A DNA stretch of 64,000 nt, from positions 1,171,001-1,235,000 of the forward strand of contig WPIO01000030.1 of the NCBI GenBank assembly GCA_009760855.2, written 5' to 3'. The notes under the pieces were generated by a model, which was given only the letters and a program-made list of their open reading frames with translations, was not told where the DNA came from and made no database searches. Both the position numbers and the translations under genes were made by a program. This document shows positions 45,930 to 56,934 of this stretch, in pieces (within the stretch, counting starts at the first letter, position 1; the number at the start of each line of letters is the position of its first letter). Source of the stretch: Cristatella mucedo. Taxonomy: Eukaryota > Bryozoa > Phylactolaemata > Cristatellidae.

Positions 45930-46655
45930 CCCACGCGTAACTGCGATACACTGCGATACAGCTGCCACTTCCACATTAATAATCGCGAAACTTCGATTTT
46001 AGGTCTGACTTATACAAAATGGTGGTCCGGGTTTATCCACGAACTTTCACGCGCTTGCACGTTCTCCTCCTATGGCCTCCAATGGCCCGGGCCAGTCGTA
46101 CTCTCTACCTATTTGAACTTCAATGCAGCTGCCATTTTCACAGACAGCTTCGCGAAAGTGCGGTTTAATTCCATTCGATCCCTTAAAAACTATTCGATCA
46201 CGTTTCCTTTGCAGCAAATGTAAAGTGCCTAGAAAGAGATTGAGTTCTCTAAGGGCGCTTTATCAAGTGTATTATTATCATTATTATTATATTCCAAGTT
46301 ATAGAGACTAGTGCTCCAGATTTACTCATAAAATTTCCCGCGACTGTACTCTCGCGTTCACGCACAATAGCTCCGATGGGCCGGCCCAGACGGCAGCTCT
46401 AAATATTCAAACAGCGATGCATCTGCCATTTCCACAATAACCTTCACACAACTGCGGTTTTGATCCCACGTTATAGTAGATAGTGTTCCGGGTTTACTTA
46501 CCAGATTTCTGGCGGTTGCGCTTGCACGTTATCATGCTACGACCCCTAGTAGCTCGGCCCAGTAAGCACCTCTATTTTTTACAAACTGCGACACAGCTGC
46601 CATTTCCAGCCTAGCTATCGTGCAACTGCGGATTCGATTCCACATTCTGTCAGTG
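45930..46655. repeat. Diverged tandem repeat, unit about 170-185 bp, four copies
   Basis: The module CAGCTGCCA(T/C)TT(C/T)CACA...CTGCGGTTT.GATTCCA, then GTGTTCCGGGTTTACTTACC-like text and a CG-rich middle (GGCCCGGGCCAG, GGGCCGGCCCAG, GCTCGGCCCAGT), recurs at about 45,945 (partial), 46,008, 46,295 and 46,470. A LINE-A tail interrupts it at 46,180-46,293. Confidence 0.75.
46180..46293 (+). mobile_element. LINE-A 3' tail inside tandem repeat
   Basis: CTTTGCAGCAAATGTAAAGT, GAGATTGAGTTCTCTAAGGG and CGCTTTATCAAGTGTATTAT. Confidence 0.92.
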
Positions 46656-46667
46656 GCTCAGCAAGAA

Positions 46668-46694
46668 GGTGGGTGGGAGGGTGGGTGGGGTGGG
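46668..46694 (+). other. Potential G-quadruplex
   Basis: Six runs of at least three G, separated mostly by single T or A (GGTGGGTGGGAGGGTGGGTG then GGGTGGG). Confidence 0.7.
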
Positions 46695-46929
46695 CAGTCA
46701 AGGTCAAGGGGCGCCAAAAGCAAAATTGATTGTGCCTATTTTTCAAAATTTTTCATTTGAGATTACTAATCTCGATTTCAAGCAAGTCCTTGTTTCAATG
46801 GACTTGACTATTACTGGCTAAGGTAGTTAGGAAGCACGTTTACAGACTTGGTTAAAAGTAAGCTTAGCTGGCTGTGCCAGCCTGTCACACACGCTTGAGC
46901 TCATCCAGTCCAAGCAGTATTGTTGGCAA

Positions 46930-47110
46930 GATAATAATAATAATAATAATAATGATAATAATACAATTGAAAAAGCGCCCTCAGAGAACTCAATCTCTTT
47001 CTAGACGCTTTAAATTTGCTGCAAAGGAAACGCGATCGAATGGTTAGTGGTAGCATGCTTGATGAACAACATGAATAACATGGCCAGGGGTGACATGCAC
47101 AGGATATTGT
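46930..47110 (-). mobile_element. LINE-A 3' fragment
   Basis: (AAT)n, GAAAAAGCGCCCTCAGAGAA, CTAGACGCTTTAAATTTGCT and 3' UTR on the minus strand. Confidence 0.9.
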
Positions 47111-47304
47111 CCGGCGCTCACTCCGACTATTCGTCGCCAAAATAGTAAGTTTGGGAAAGTGATTAGTGAGAGTGTTTATTTTAGATTTTATCCTACTTGA
47201 AGACATTGAGCGCATTTAGTCTCTGGCGCCAGCATGTAGACGACGTCGGCACTTTCAATCTTCCGTGAAGCCTTTATATATTTTTGGTCACCCCAATCTA
47301 TTTT

Positions 47305-47760
47305 CAGAAGACATGGGAAGAAAAAGGCAAGCAACGCCAAACAAAAAAGCGAAAACTTGAGGAGAAGGAACAAGAAAGCAAGTCCAGGAAGGTACTAGAA
47401 GGTTTCTTGAAGGAGGCAAAGCCTGAAGAACAGTGAAGACACAGAAAAACACGAAGAAAATGTTGAAAATCACACAGAGAAAAAAGGAGAACAATTTGAA
47501 GAGGACGAAAGCTAGCCGGACGGAGACAATGACGATAACAGGTTAGATGAGAAAAAGAGTGAATGCAGAAAGCATGACAACACTGGAGAAACAAACATTC
47601 TGCTAGGTGAAAGTTTCATGAAAAAGCTTTTCTCTGTGAAGACAAAGACAATCACCATTTGGGCTATGTGGGTACAAGCACTACCGCAAGAAAAGAAGAT
47701 ACGGAATCTATAGCAGTTTCCCAAGTGCTGACTCTGAATGATATTGACTACCCGAAGTTT
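47305..47760 (+). pseudogene. Broken charged-protein relic, origin unclear
   Basis: Plus strand reads KTWEEKGKQRQTKKRKLEEK, ESKSRKVLEGFLKEAKPEEQ, stop. In the next frame it continues EDTEKHEENVENHTEKKGEQ, a stop, then NRLDEKKSECRKHDNTGETN. A basic start followed by an acidic linker is typical of the N terminus of zinc-finger/hAT transposase proteins, but no diagnostic domain is seen. One frameshift and at least two stops. Confidence 0.3.
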
Positions 47761-47799
47761 GACTAGACCTCAGTTTTACGCGTCATTCCGCGGCAACTT

Positions 47800-47970
47800 G
47801 GTGAGCCGTGATGGCACACTAGGTAAGGCGGTTACTTTTCATGATGTCGGCCCCGAGGTCGTGAGTTCGAGTCCTGCGGTGGGCAATCCTTTATTTCTGC
47901 TGCAAGCGATGGTGATGGCCGTAAAAGCTCTTCTGTCGCTATACAAAAGAGGCTGTTGAATTAGCTAGTA
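47800..47970 (+). mobile_element. SINE S2 copy, most complete head
   Basis: tRNA-like head with box A (TGGCACACTAGGTAAGGCGG) and box B (GTGAGTTCGAGTCCTGCGGT), body GGTGATGGCCGTAAAAGCTC and TTCTGTCGCTATACAAAAGA. Confidence 0.8.
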
Positions 47971-48464
47971 ACTTCGAGCTGGACAAGTGCTACGAGAATC
48001 AAGCCTTCTTCAGAATAAAAAAGGTTCATTTGCTGGAAAAGGTGGTCGAGCCAAATAAATTAAATAAATAAAAATAAAAATAGAAGTTACAGTAAGTGTT
48101 AGATGAGCTTGAGAGCTTTTCCTAGCAGAGTTCGAAGCGTCATTGACCTGGTGCCATGCCCCACAAGATCGAGGCCTAAGCTCCCAGTCCTAACATCTGC
48201 CTTGTGTATGGGGCCTCTGGGGGTGGTGCGGCTAAAGCCTGTGTACTACGGCGAATGCACAATAAAGCCAAGGCCAGAGGCCTAGCCAAGTGATGGGGCC
48301 TGTCATGTCAAGGAAGGGGCCAGCAGGTCTAAAGGCCCCCACCTATAGTCTTGCTCACCGGGCCAGGTTAGACTGCCCCAACCAAAATTCCAGCCGCTCA
48401 AACCCCATTTTGCCAAAACATCCCCCTAGCCTTCTTTGGAAATGCGACAGCAGGCAATCTCTGT

Positions 48465-49520
48465 GAAATAAGGTGCTTGCTGTTGGTGCGAAACTCTGAA
48501 GCCACGCTTTTCTGTCGCTAGCCTCAAAATTGCCGTATTACACCACTACTCGCCAACCTGCACTGGCTCCCAATCGAGTAGCGTATCGACTTTACGGTTT
48601 TTTCAGTCACTTTTAGATCCGTCTATTCTCTCGCTCTAGCCTAACTCTCAGAACTACTTCTAATTCAGGATAAGCATCTATTCATGCTAGACTTCGTACC
48701 ACCAGCTTTTTCCGTTCCAAAGTGACCTTTTATTAGACGATCACATCAGCTCTATAGTCAAGTCAGCCTACTTTCAGCTGCATAATATTGCTAAAAATTT
48801 GGGCTTGTTTGGTCCATACATTTGTGACATCCCGTCTCGACTTCTGTAACTCACTGCTTGCTGGCCAACTGGCATGTGCAATAAGGCGCTTACAGCTGGT
48901 GCAAGCCTCTGCAGCTAGGCTTGTCTGTCATGAGCGTCGAAGTTGCCATATCACACCATTCATAGCTGACCTTCACTGGCTCCCAGTCACGAAACGCATC
49001 GACTTCAGGGTTCAGTCACTCACTTTTAGGATCCTTTATTTTTTGGCTCCAGCCTACCTATCAGATCTACTCCCCCACCAGGCTAAGCATCATAACACTC
49101 GCATTTCGGAATCTAATCGTTTAGCTATACCTCGTACGAGCCACAAAACCTTTGGAGACCGTACCTTTAGCTCGCATGCTCCCAAAGCCTGGAACTCACT
49201 CCCAACTTGTGCCACGACATCCCCTGACTTGACCAAAAAAAGAAACCGAAACACATCTATTTATCAAAGCATTTAGTGGGCCCATGTTATTCGTCCTTTA
49301 CGTGCTTGTGACTGCTGACTCTGTGCATGCTGCCAGTAGCCATATTTGCATGCTGACCCTGTGCACGTCACTCATAACCATGTTATGCTTGTTGTCATCG
49401 AGCATGACGTACGACTAACCATTCGATCGTGCTTCCTTTGCAGCAAATGTAAAGCGCCTAGAAAAAGATTGAGTTCTCTGAGGGTGCTATACGAATGTAT
49501 TATTATTATTATTATTATTA
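48465..49520 (+). mobile_element. LINE-A 3' copy
   Basis: RT C-terminal pieces, partly repeated (48,465-48,720 and 48,720-49,270). The frame at 48,788-49,276 reads LVQASAARLVCHERRSCHIT and APKAWNSLPTCATTSP. The hairpin and (ATT)n tail end at 49,520. Confidence 0.92.
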
Positions 49521-49645
49521 CTCTGCGGGTAGCTACCAGGCTTTCAGTGAGAGACTTCTGTGCACAGCAAGTGGTTCTAGAGTTCGCCGGCTAGCGAACC
49601 TACAGGGAAATGATGAAGGTCATTCGTCCAGAGAAGATTTATATG

Positions 49646-51045
49646 ATAATAATAATAATAATGCACTTGATAAAGCGCCCTCAGAGAACTCAATCTCTTT
49701 CTAGGCGCTTTACATTTGCTGGAAAGGGAAACGCGATTGAATGGTGAATAATATCCTGCTTGATAAACAACACGAATAACATGGGTGGGGTGACATGCAA
49801 AGACTCAGCATGCGAGTGTGGTTAGTGGCAGCATGCACAGTGTCAGCACGCGTAAGCACACGAAGGACGAATCACAGGGACCCACTAAATGCTGTCCTAA
49901 ATAAGTGTTTTAAATTCTTTTTAAATGTGGTCAAGTCAGGGGATGTTGTGACGTAAGTCGGGAGTGAGTTCCAGGCTTTGGGAGCATACGAACTAAATGC
50001 ACCGTCTCCATAGGATTTGAGGTTTGTACGAAGTATTGGTAACGGTCTCCAAGAAATTTGAGGTTTGCACGAGGTATTGGTAAACTGTTGGATCCCGAAA
50101 AGCCGGTGGCACGATGCTTAGCCTGGTGAGGAAGTAGATCTGAGAGATAGGCTGGAGCTAAAGAATGAAGTGACCTAAAAGTGATTGACGAAACCTTGAA
50201 GTTGATCCGTTGCTTGACTGGTAGCCAGTGCAGGTCGGCGAGAAGTGGTGTGATGCGGCAACTGCTACGCTTACGACTGACTAGCCTAGCTGCGGAGTTT
50301 TGCACCAGCTGTAATCATCCGATTGCACATGCCGGTAGGCCAGCAAGCAGTGAGTTACCGAAGTCAAGACGGGATGTCACGAATGCATGGACCAACTTAG
50401 ACGTCGTATCCTTATCTAAACAAGTCCGAATTTTAGCATTGTTGTGTAGCTGAAAGTAGGAAGACTTGATGGTGGAGCTGATGTGGTCGTCTAACGAAAG
50501 GTCACTTTGGAATGTGACACCTAGATTTCGAGCTGATTCAACTGGAGATATGCTGGCAGAGCCAACTTTGAGCGTCAGCCTTTCCAATTTGTAAATCACA
50601 CTGGGGTTGCCCATAACTAGTTAGTTAGTTTTATCATCGTTTAGTTTTTAGAAAATTTGCTGCCACCCATGTGCGGATGTCATCAATACATGCAGCAAGT
50701 AAGTTGAGAGAATTCGAGGTGCTCGAAGACTGGGAGGAATCAAAGCAAAGGTACAACTGAGTGTCATCCGCATAGAAGTGAAAGCCTAGATTGTGCTTGG
50801 CAATCATATCAGCAAGAGGGAGAGTATAAACCGTGAAAAGAACCGGACCTAGCACGGAGCCCTGAGGTACCCTATATTTCAGAGGTGCCTCGGATGATCT
50901 TTATCCATTCACGTCAATACTCTGGAGTCTCCCACTGAGATAGGACCTGAACCATCGCAAAGCAGTGCCAGTGATGCCCAGGTGAGATAAGAGGCGCTCT
51001 AGAAGAACTTGGTGATTGATAGTATCAAAAGCTGCTGCCATAAAG
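49646..51045 (-). mobile_element. Long LINE-A copy, frameshifted
   Basis: Minus strand: (AAT)n tail, 3' UTR with a local duplication of the GGTCTCCAAAGGATTTGAGG region near 50,000-50,080, RT C-terminal frame (49,931-50,305), NLGVTFQSDLSLDDHISSTI (50,315-50,614), FHFYADDTQLYLCFDSSQ with intact YADD (50,634-50,855), motif B at about 50,870, and motif A near 51,030. Broken by several 1-2 base changes. Confidence 0.93.
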
Positions 51046-51344
51046 GATTCCAGAGCGTGGAGTGCATTCAACGTGCCCTCCCAGGGTCAGTTTTTTGGGA
51101 GGCTATCATTAATCATTAACTGAGGAATCATATTTTTAGAGTTCCAGAAGTAGCTCAAGTTAACAAGTTTTTAGGGTGGCTAAAGGGCTTTTCCAAGCCG
51201 AGCAAGACATGAAGTCCTTGATCTTGCGCCATGCCTCTTAATGTTGAGCCTTAGCCCCACACCAAAAACCCCTTCGACGCCATTGAATAATTTGATTGAC
51301 CTACCGACACGCTCCTTCAGGTCAGTCCACAATTTCCAGCTGAA

Positions 51345-51577
51345 TTACGAACCACTCAGCGTGCTCTCCCTCAAACAATGCTGTGAATCCTTCTAACTTA
51401 GTGGTCATCAGGCATCATCTGTTACTTCTTTGGTCAGCTCTTAAAGTGTGCTTCTGGAATGCGTGTTCTATGTGCAATAACCCTTCTTCCATGAATCATA
51501 ATCACACGATTGTCGACAAAATTTTCGACATGTTTGCTTTGAGCGAGACCTGGCGGAAATCGACTAATTACCAACCA
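51345..51577 (+). mobile_element. LINE-A endonuclease N-terminal fragment
   Basis: Plus strand reads ALKVCFWNACSMCNNPSS and IVDKIFDMFALSETWRK, the start of an APE-like endonuclease (usual pattern N-R-S-x-x-N-K ... ALTETWL). The catalytic Asn and Glu positions are recognisable. The orientation is opposite to the LINE-A bodies on both sides. Confidence 0.75.
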
Positions 51578-51870
51578 TAACCGAGTATAGGCTGGAGCCA
51601 AAGAATGAAGTGACCTAAAAGTGAGCGACGAAACCTTGAAGTCAATCCGTTGCTTGACTGGCAGCCAGTGCAGGTCGGTGTGAAGTGGTGTAATGTGGCA
51701 ACTGCGACGCTCACGACAGACAAGCCTAGCTGCAGAGTTTTGCACCAGCTGCAATCGCCTGATCGCGCATGCCGGTAGGCCAGTAAGCAGTGAGTTGCAG
51801 AAGTCGAGACGGGATGTCACGAATGCATGGTGGGTGGTACGATTCGTGGCTTGGTGGGGGAGTAGATCTG
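51578..51870 (-). mobile_element. LINE-A RT C-terminal fragment
   Basis: Minus strand reads TSRLDFCNSLLTGLPACAIR, RLQLVQNSAARLVCRERRSC and HWLPVKQRIDFKVSSLTFRS. Truncated on both sides, with no tail. Confidence 0.9.
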
Positions 51871-52079
51871 AGAAAAACACGAGAATTCATCTCGATCACG
51901 TCAGGAGGAACTTACAGCCAAAGATCTATTGCTGAATGGCTTTCTGTGAAACCAGTGGCTGTGGGATCGCTTTTCTCAAGAGGCGAGATTTATTTTTCTG
52001 CATTCACGCTGCCACAGCACACGGACTTCGGTCATTGGGTAATCTAAGGTAAGAGCAGAGTAATTGCGTGCAGAAATAA

Positions 52080-52830
52080 AGGACTCCTCGCAGCCGCCCG
52101 TCGTTTATTCGCACACGCTGATGAGAGACTGCCGGCAATTTTACACAGCTTTGTGAGCCAGCCGCCCCCCCTCCGATCGGCAGCGAAAGTCGCCGCTTGA
52201 CAGGGGTGACGGGACTACGTGAGCTACTCGGCGGTGACGCAGCAACGGCATTCGAAAGTTGAGCGAATCGCGAACAGCGCTCGCTCACGCGTCGCTACGC
52301 TCTGCCTCACTAGCCGATTGCCGATCGATAAGCAAGACGATTTTCAGCAGCTCCGAGGTGAGTGTCGCGCGTCGGTCCATTCCATCCAATTATGCCGCGC
52401 AAAGCGGACGCAGGCGGGCGGCGAGGCCTACGGCTAGCACGCGCGGCGGCGTCCGCCACGCTGCGGACGTGCCAGATCGAAGCCGCTCCCGACGAAGGTC
52501 GGCTAGCCGCCCGAGGCGCGGTCAGCGCCGAGCGACAGCCGCTCGCGCACGGCGCCGGCGAGCTCTGCGCCGACCGGCCGGCGCATCGCTGCGGCGGCCG
52601 ACGCTTCGCGCCGGCCGCCGCAGCGAACGCCAGCGAAACTCGCGCGGCCTGCCTTTCAGTCGCTGGCAGAGCCCGAAGAGCTGACGGTGCCGAGCAGCCG
52701 GCGCACCGCCCCGCCCCATCCAATGCCTGAGCGGGAGCACGTCCGGATGCGCACGTGCGCTGCGCTCGAGAGCTGGCTGCTCGAACCTACTGCGAGCGCA
52801 GGATCACAAACGGACTGCTGGGATTGGCGA
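52080..52830 (+). promoter_or_regulatory. CpG-rich segment with possible promoter and first exon
   Basis: CG dinucleotides are very dense here compared with the rest of the window. On the plus strand a strong donor, CTCCGAG|GTGAGTGT, lies at 52,357/52,358, suited to a non-coding first exon. A frame starting MPRKADAGGRRGLRL at 52,392 lies beyond that donor. Overlapping open frames exist on both strands, as expected for stop-poor GC-rich DNA, so I do not call a protein. Confidence 0.4.
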
Positions 52831-53044
52831 AGTTTCTCACAAACTTATCAGTAGTTGGACACGTCCAAGCTGCTGCCCACCGTGGCTCTATCGTCAAACG
52901 GATGGGGCCATAACTTGCGATTTACGCTCTGGATGGTGCAAACGTCGTACTTTTGCGCCGAGATTACGCAGAGATCTTGGAAAAGACGCTATAAAACCAC
53001 GCGACTGACAAAGAGCGAAGGGAAAATGTAAACTTGGAGTTCTT

Positions 53045-53175
53045 ATTAAAGCGTTTCCTCTTCAGCAAATGTAAAGCGCCTAGAAAGAGATTGCATTTTC
53101 TACGGGTGCTTTATCAAGTGTGCTATTATTATTATTATTATTATTATTAAGTATTATTATTATTATTATCGCCAT
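53045..53175 (+). mobile_element. LINE-A 3' tail with expanded (ATT)n
   Basis: CTTCAGCAAATGTAAAGCGC, CTAGAAAGAGATTGCATTTT and GGGTGCTTTATCAAGTGTGC, then about 45 bp of (ATT)n. Confidence 0.92.
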
Positions 53176-53339
53176 CACTATCGCTGATAATTATCGCCAT
53201 CACTATCGCTCTCTGTTTCCGTCCAAGGATCGTAGAAGCCTTGGCAGCGAGTTTCGTAGCAGCAGTGCAGTCGCCCGACGCTGGCGCGAGAAGGAAAGGA
53301 AATGGTCTCCATAGATAAGAAGCAAACTTCCTCACAGGA

Positions 53340-53730
53340 CATACAGAGAAGCGCCTTCACGCCTCACAGAGGCAGGTCCCGGCACGGGGCCTGCCCCGCC
53401 CCGGGCTGAAACCGCCGTCGCTTTGACGGACCGGCCAGCCTTCGCCGCCGCCGCCTTTCACTGCGTACGACGAGGCGCGCCGAGGAGGGGCGGGCTGCGT
53501 AGGTCAGAGCCTCGCGCTCGGCCGTAGCTTACAGTCGAGTCATGCCTCGCGAGCGCTCGCGGCGAGGCGCTCAGATGGTCCGTGCTCAGATGCTCCGCCA
53601 GGAGGCACGCGCGTGCCTCGCTTGCCTCCGAAGTCTCGTCCGAAGGTGTGGCAGAAGAGGGTCTTAGGAGCGCCCAGGACGGTCGCGAGCGGCTTCCATG
53701 CACGAATGTGATGATCGATCGAGGCGCCGC
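53340..53730. other. Second CG-rich segment
   Basis: CG-dense sequence with no repeat identity seen. It may belong to the same regulatory region as 52,080-52,830. Confidence 0.35.
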
Positions 53731-53869
53731 GTTTGCTTCTCTGCCCTTAAGAGCTTATTGATGCGTTAGTTGCAGCCAGCGCCGTCGGCTTCCCGAACTG
53801 CCAGCTTAGCCAACACCGCAAGAGGAAGTAGCCGATGCTCATCGCAACGCAGGCGATGCGTGACGGCGG

Positions 53870-54118
<249 letters not shown>

Positions 54119-54363
54119 CGAGCTCAACAGTTTTCCTGAGCAGCCGAGCTATAAATAAGCGTTGTAAAGTTACGCGTCTGGATAGCCTAAAGAAATCGAA
54201 GCCCGCGACAGCAGTGGTCGCAGGGTTACGCTCACCTTTAAGATCCGAAGCGTCATTTGAGCGGAGATTGTAGCTATAATCGAGACTAAGCAGACGATAT
54301 GTGCTAACCGCCGCCATCCCGGAGTCTTGAGTCACCGATGTCAGAATATTCGCACATCAGTCA

Positions 54364-54394
54364 ACTTGTTTACGACGTCCCGTCGTAAACAAGT
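54364..54394. repeat. Perfect hairpin, 14-bp stem
   Basis: ACTTGTTTACGACG, loop TCC, CGTCGTAAACAAGT. Confidence 0.9.
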
Positions 54395-54639
54395 CCCTTT
54401 CATCCTGAAAGCCCCGTACCTGTCCTGCGGGATAGCTGGCGCGGGTTAATAGATGCTGAGCCCTGCTGCCACCGCTAACTAAGCCAGCAGCACTAGAAGC
54501 AGCCGAGTAGCTTGACGGCTCAGTTCGATCTGGTGCTGTCGCCCTTAAAATGACACTGTTGTATACGCTGAACTTTACTTCAAAGAGGCGTGCAGAGAGG
54601 GAGCAGGTGAAAGACACTAGTTACTACTACTACTAATAA

Positions 54640-55670
54640 TAACAAATCTTTCGCATTGCGCCCTAAGAGAACCAAATCTCTATTTGGACGGTTTAAAACT
54701 CGCTGCAAGAGAAGAATTAAACCAAGATTTAATGACAATAAAGACATCATACTCAGACAAGCGAAAGAGTGCGTACCAGAAGAATTCAGTAACGCTGGTC
54801 AGTAAGACGATTGATTAATGCCACGCACTGAACCATCCGTAGGTACGAATGTAAAGCGCACAAGGAAAAGAGACAAGTTCACCACGGATGCAGAAAAAGC
54901 TGAGGTTATGCTGGGCTCGGCATTTTTAGCCGAGACTTAAATGACGCAAATTCAATGCAGGTAGTGACAAAAGCCGGAAGCGACTGTCTTTTTAGTGCTA
55001 CGAACTGTAGGGCCGATCGTAAAAAGATTTTAATTTAGTATGAGGAACGACGAGACAACCGGACGCTGCGGAGGAGCGGGTGGCGCGAGAGCACGCGACT
55101 AGAGAAGCTAGTCGCGTGCTCTTGCGATGGGTAGGTCGATGGAGCTGAGTGAAGCGACCAGTAAGCCTGACTGGAGATCTTGAAATAGATTCGATGCCCT
55201 AAAGGGAGCCAGAGAAGCTAAGGCAGAAGTGGTGTGACGTGGCAGCTATGAAGTCAATGACAAATCGGATGGGCTGCTGTGTTCTGCACCGGTTGCAGCC
55301 GATCGAGGGCGCAGACCACGAGTCTCTACGATGGGATTTGCAATTATCCAGGCGCGGTGCCGCAAACGTGCGAAGTAGTTTGGCAGTCGTCCGACGGCTG
55401 CGAAGGCCCTAATGTTGGCAATGTTCCTTCAGCTGAAAGTAGGCCGACTTGACAGTGGAGACGATGCTCACATCTAACGGCTGAATAGTGTTTATGGAAC
55501 AGCACGCCCAGATGACCGGCACACGTCACAAGCGTGATGTCAGATGAACCAATCTTGAGGGCGAGGTCTGGCAACTTGAGCGTGACACCAGGCTCGCCCA
55601 TAATCATTGGGTTGGTCTTATCGTCGCTAAGCTTCAGGAAGTTTATGTCTGTGGCTGGCGCCGCCGACTG
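54640..55670 (-). mobile_element. LINE-C copy
   Basis: Minus strand: AACCAAATCTCTATTTGGAC tail region, 3' UTR, RT C-terminal region, and the frame 55,344-55,673 reading NFLKLSDDKTNPMIMGEPGV and LKIGSSDITLVTCAGHLGVL. It is a related but distinct L2-type lineage. A perfect hairpin interrupts it at 55,088-55,122. Confidence 0.75.
55088..55122. repeat. Perfect hairpin, 15-bp stem
   Basis: AGAGCACGCGACTAG, loop AGAAG, CTAGTCGCGTGCTCT, within LINE-C. Confidence 0.92.
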
Positions 55671-55674
55671 CACG

Positions 55675-56565
55675 CCTAGGTCCGCAGAAGTATCGCGAGA
55701 TTAGCGCCTAACGGATGCAGCGTCTGGTGACATTGGAAGCCGGTGGAATTTAGAGACTGCGAGATGAACTTGCCAAGGTCCCGCTCGAGCAGCTGCTGAG
55801 CGAGTTCGCAGCGGCCCGAGCCACTAGCACTTGCTCTTTGCTTGGCATCGAGAGAAAGAGCAGCGAAGATGCCGGTTGCGTTCTTCTCACAGAAGAGCTC
55901 GCATGACGTCAATCGGAGCTGGGGCGTCAGTTCGCGCTACGCCTGCCTCGCCGTGCTCTCTCCTGATCTGCTGTGCAGCACCGGAAGCGCGATCGAGTTG
56001 CGTCGTCAAGTAGTCTAAGGACCCGGCCGGCCGGGCTTGGTCTGGTCACTCGGCTCACAAATCAACAAAACATGGTCGGGTTTCGTGCGAGCTCGGGGTG
56101 CTGGACGCGCTCCAAGAGAACCGCCCGTAATACAATTGTGCAAGTACACTTTCGTAGTACAATTGCGCTAGTGAATCGCTGGCCGGTCGAAAGCGGTCCA
56201 AAGAATTACTTGCTTTCTTGCCAGGCGATTTCATAAGAGAAAGCTTCGTGCAAGTTGTTCAAAATGCAGAGCGACCGAAGGCCGTGGACCGTGGACCCGA
56301 GTGCCGTGGACCAGAGTGCCGAAAGATTTCGCGATATGAGGAAGTCAAGGTCTGCAACCTCTTAATTACCGGTCCAGACTTGGCCCGTTTAGCTGTCGAG
56401 AGCACCATTCAAAGACACTTAGCGAAGGGCTTAGAAAGTCTGGGCTCAAATTTCCACCGGCGTGCACAAGCCAAATCCACAGAGTACCGTCTGAGTGCAT
56501 GATCGTCTTTTAATTGCAATCCGGTGCCGAGCTGCGACCGTTAAGTCTGCAGCTGCGGTGGGAAG
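55675..56565. other. No gene recognised
   Basis: CG-containing sequence with unconserved short frames. A small GTGGACC(G/C) direct repeat occurs near 56,283-56,312. Confidence 0.4.
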
Positions 56566-56569
56566 CCAG

Positions 56570-56932
56570 TGACCCTAGATCGTTGGCGACAGAAGCTTTT
56601 TGCTCTGCAGGTCCTAGACTGTGGAACCCACTTCCACGATTCTTATGCAAAGACATCTTCTCTCCTGCTGCCGACTATGGCAAATCCCTTCAGCAATCAT
56701 GAGCTGCTACTTCCATGCTACGCACTACCTCAACTGCTCTCCTTGACTCTGCCATATTTCCCACTTTCTCTTTGTTGTGTGAGATGAAGTCTGATGACTA
56801 CTAAAAGCGTACCGAAAGCCGCTTAGGCTGTGAGTGCGCTATAACAAACTTTCCTACATAACATCCACACAGTCTTTGTTGCTTTGTAGTGTTTAACAGA
56901 CGGAGATATATTACATTACATTACAGCCGATC
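56570..56932 (+). mobile_element. LINE-B 3' copy, best
   Basis: Last RT codons (the GDRSF-like segment, WNPLPRFLCKD), 3' UTR AAGCCGCTTAGGCTGTGAGT and GCGCTATAACAAACTTTCC, then tail ATTACATTACATTACA. The reference copy for this family here. Confidence 0.85.
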
Positions 56933-56934
56933 GG

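Noticed and set aside
52259-52740. Four overlapping frames of 72-141 codons in the CpG-rich segment
   Set aside because: GC-rich DNA lacks stop codons in all frames. Products are low-complexity Arg/Ala with no domain.
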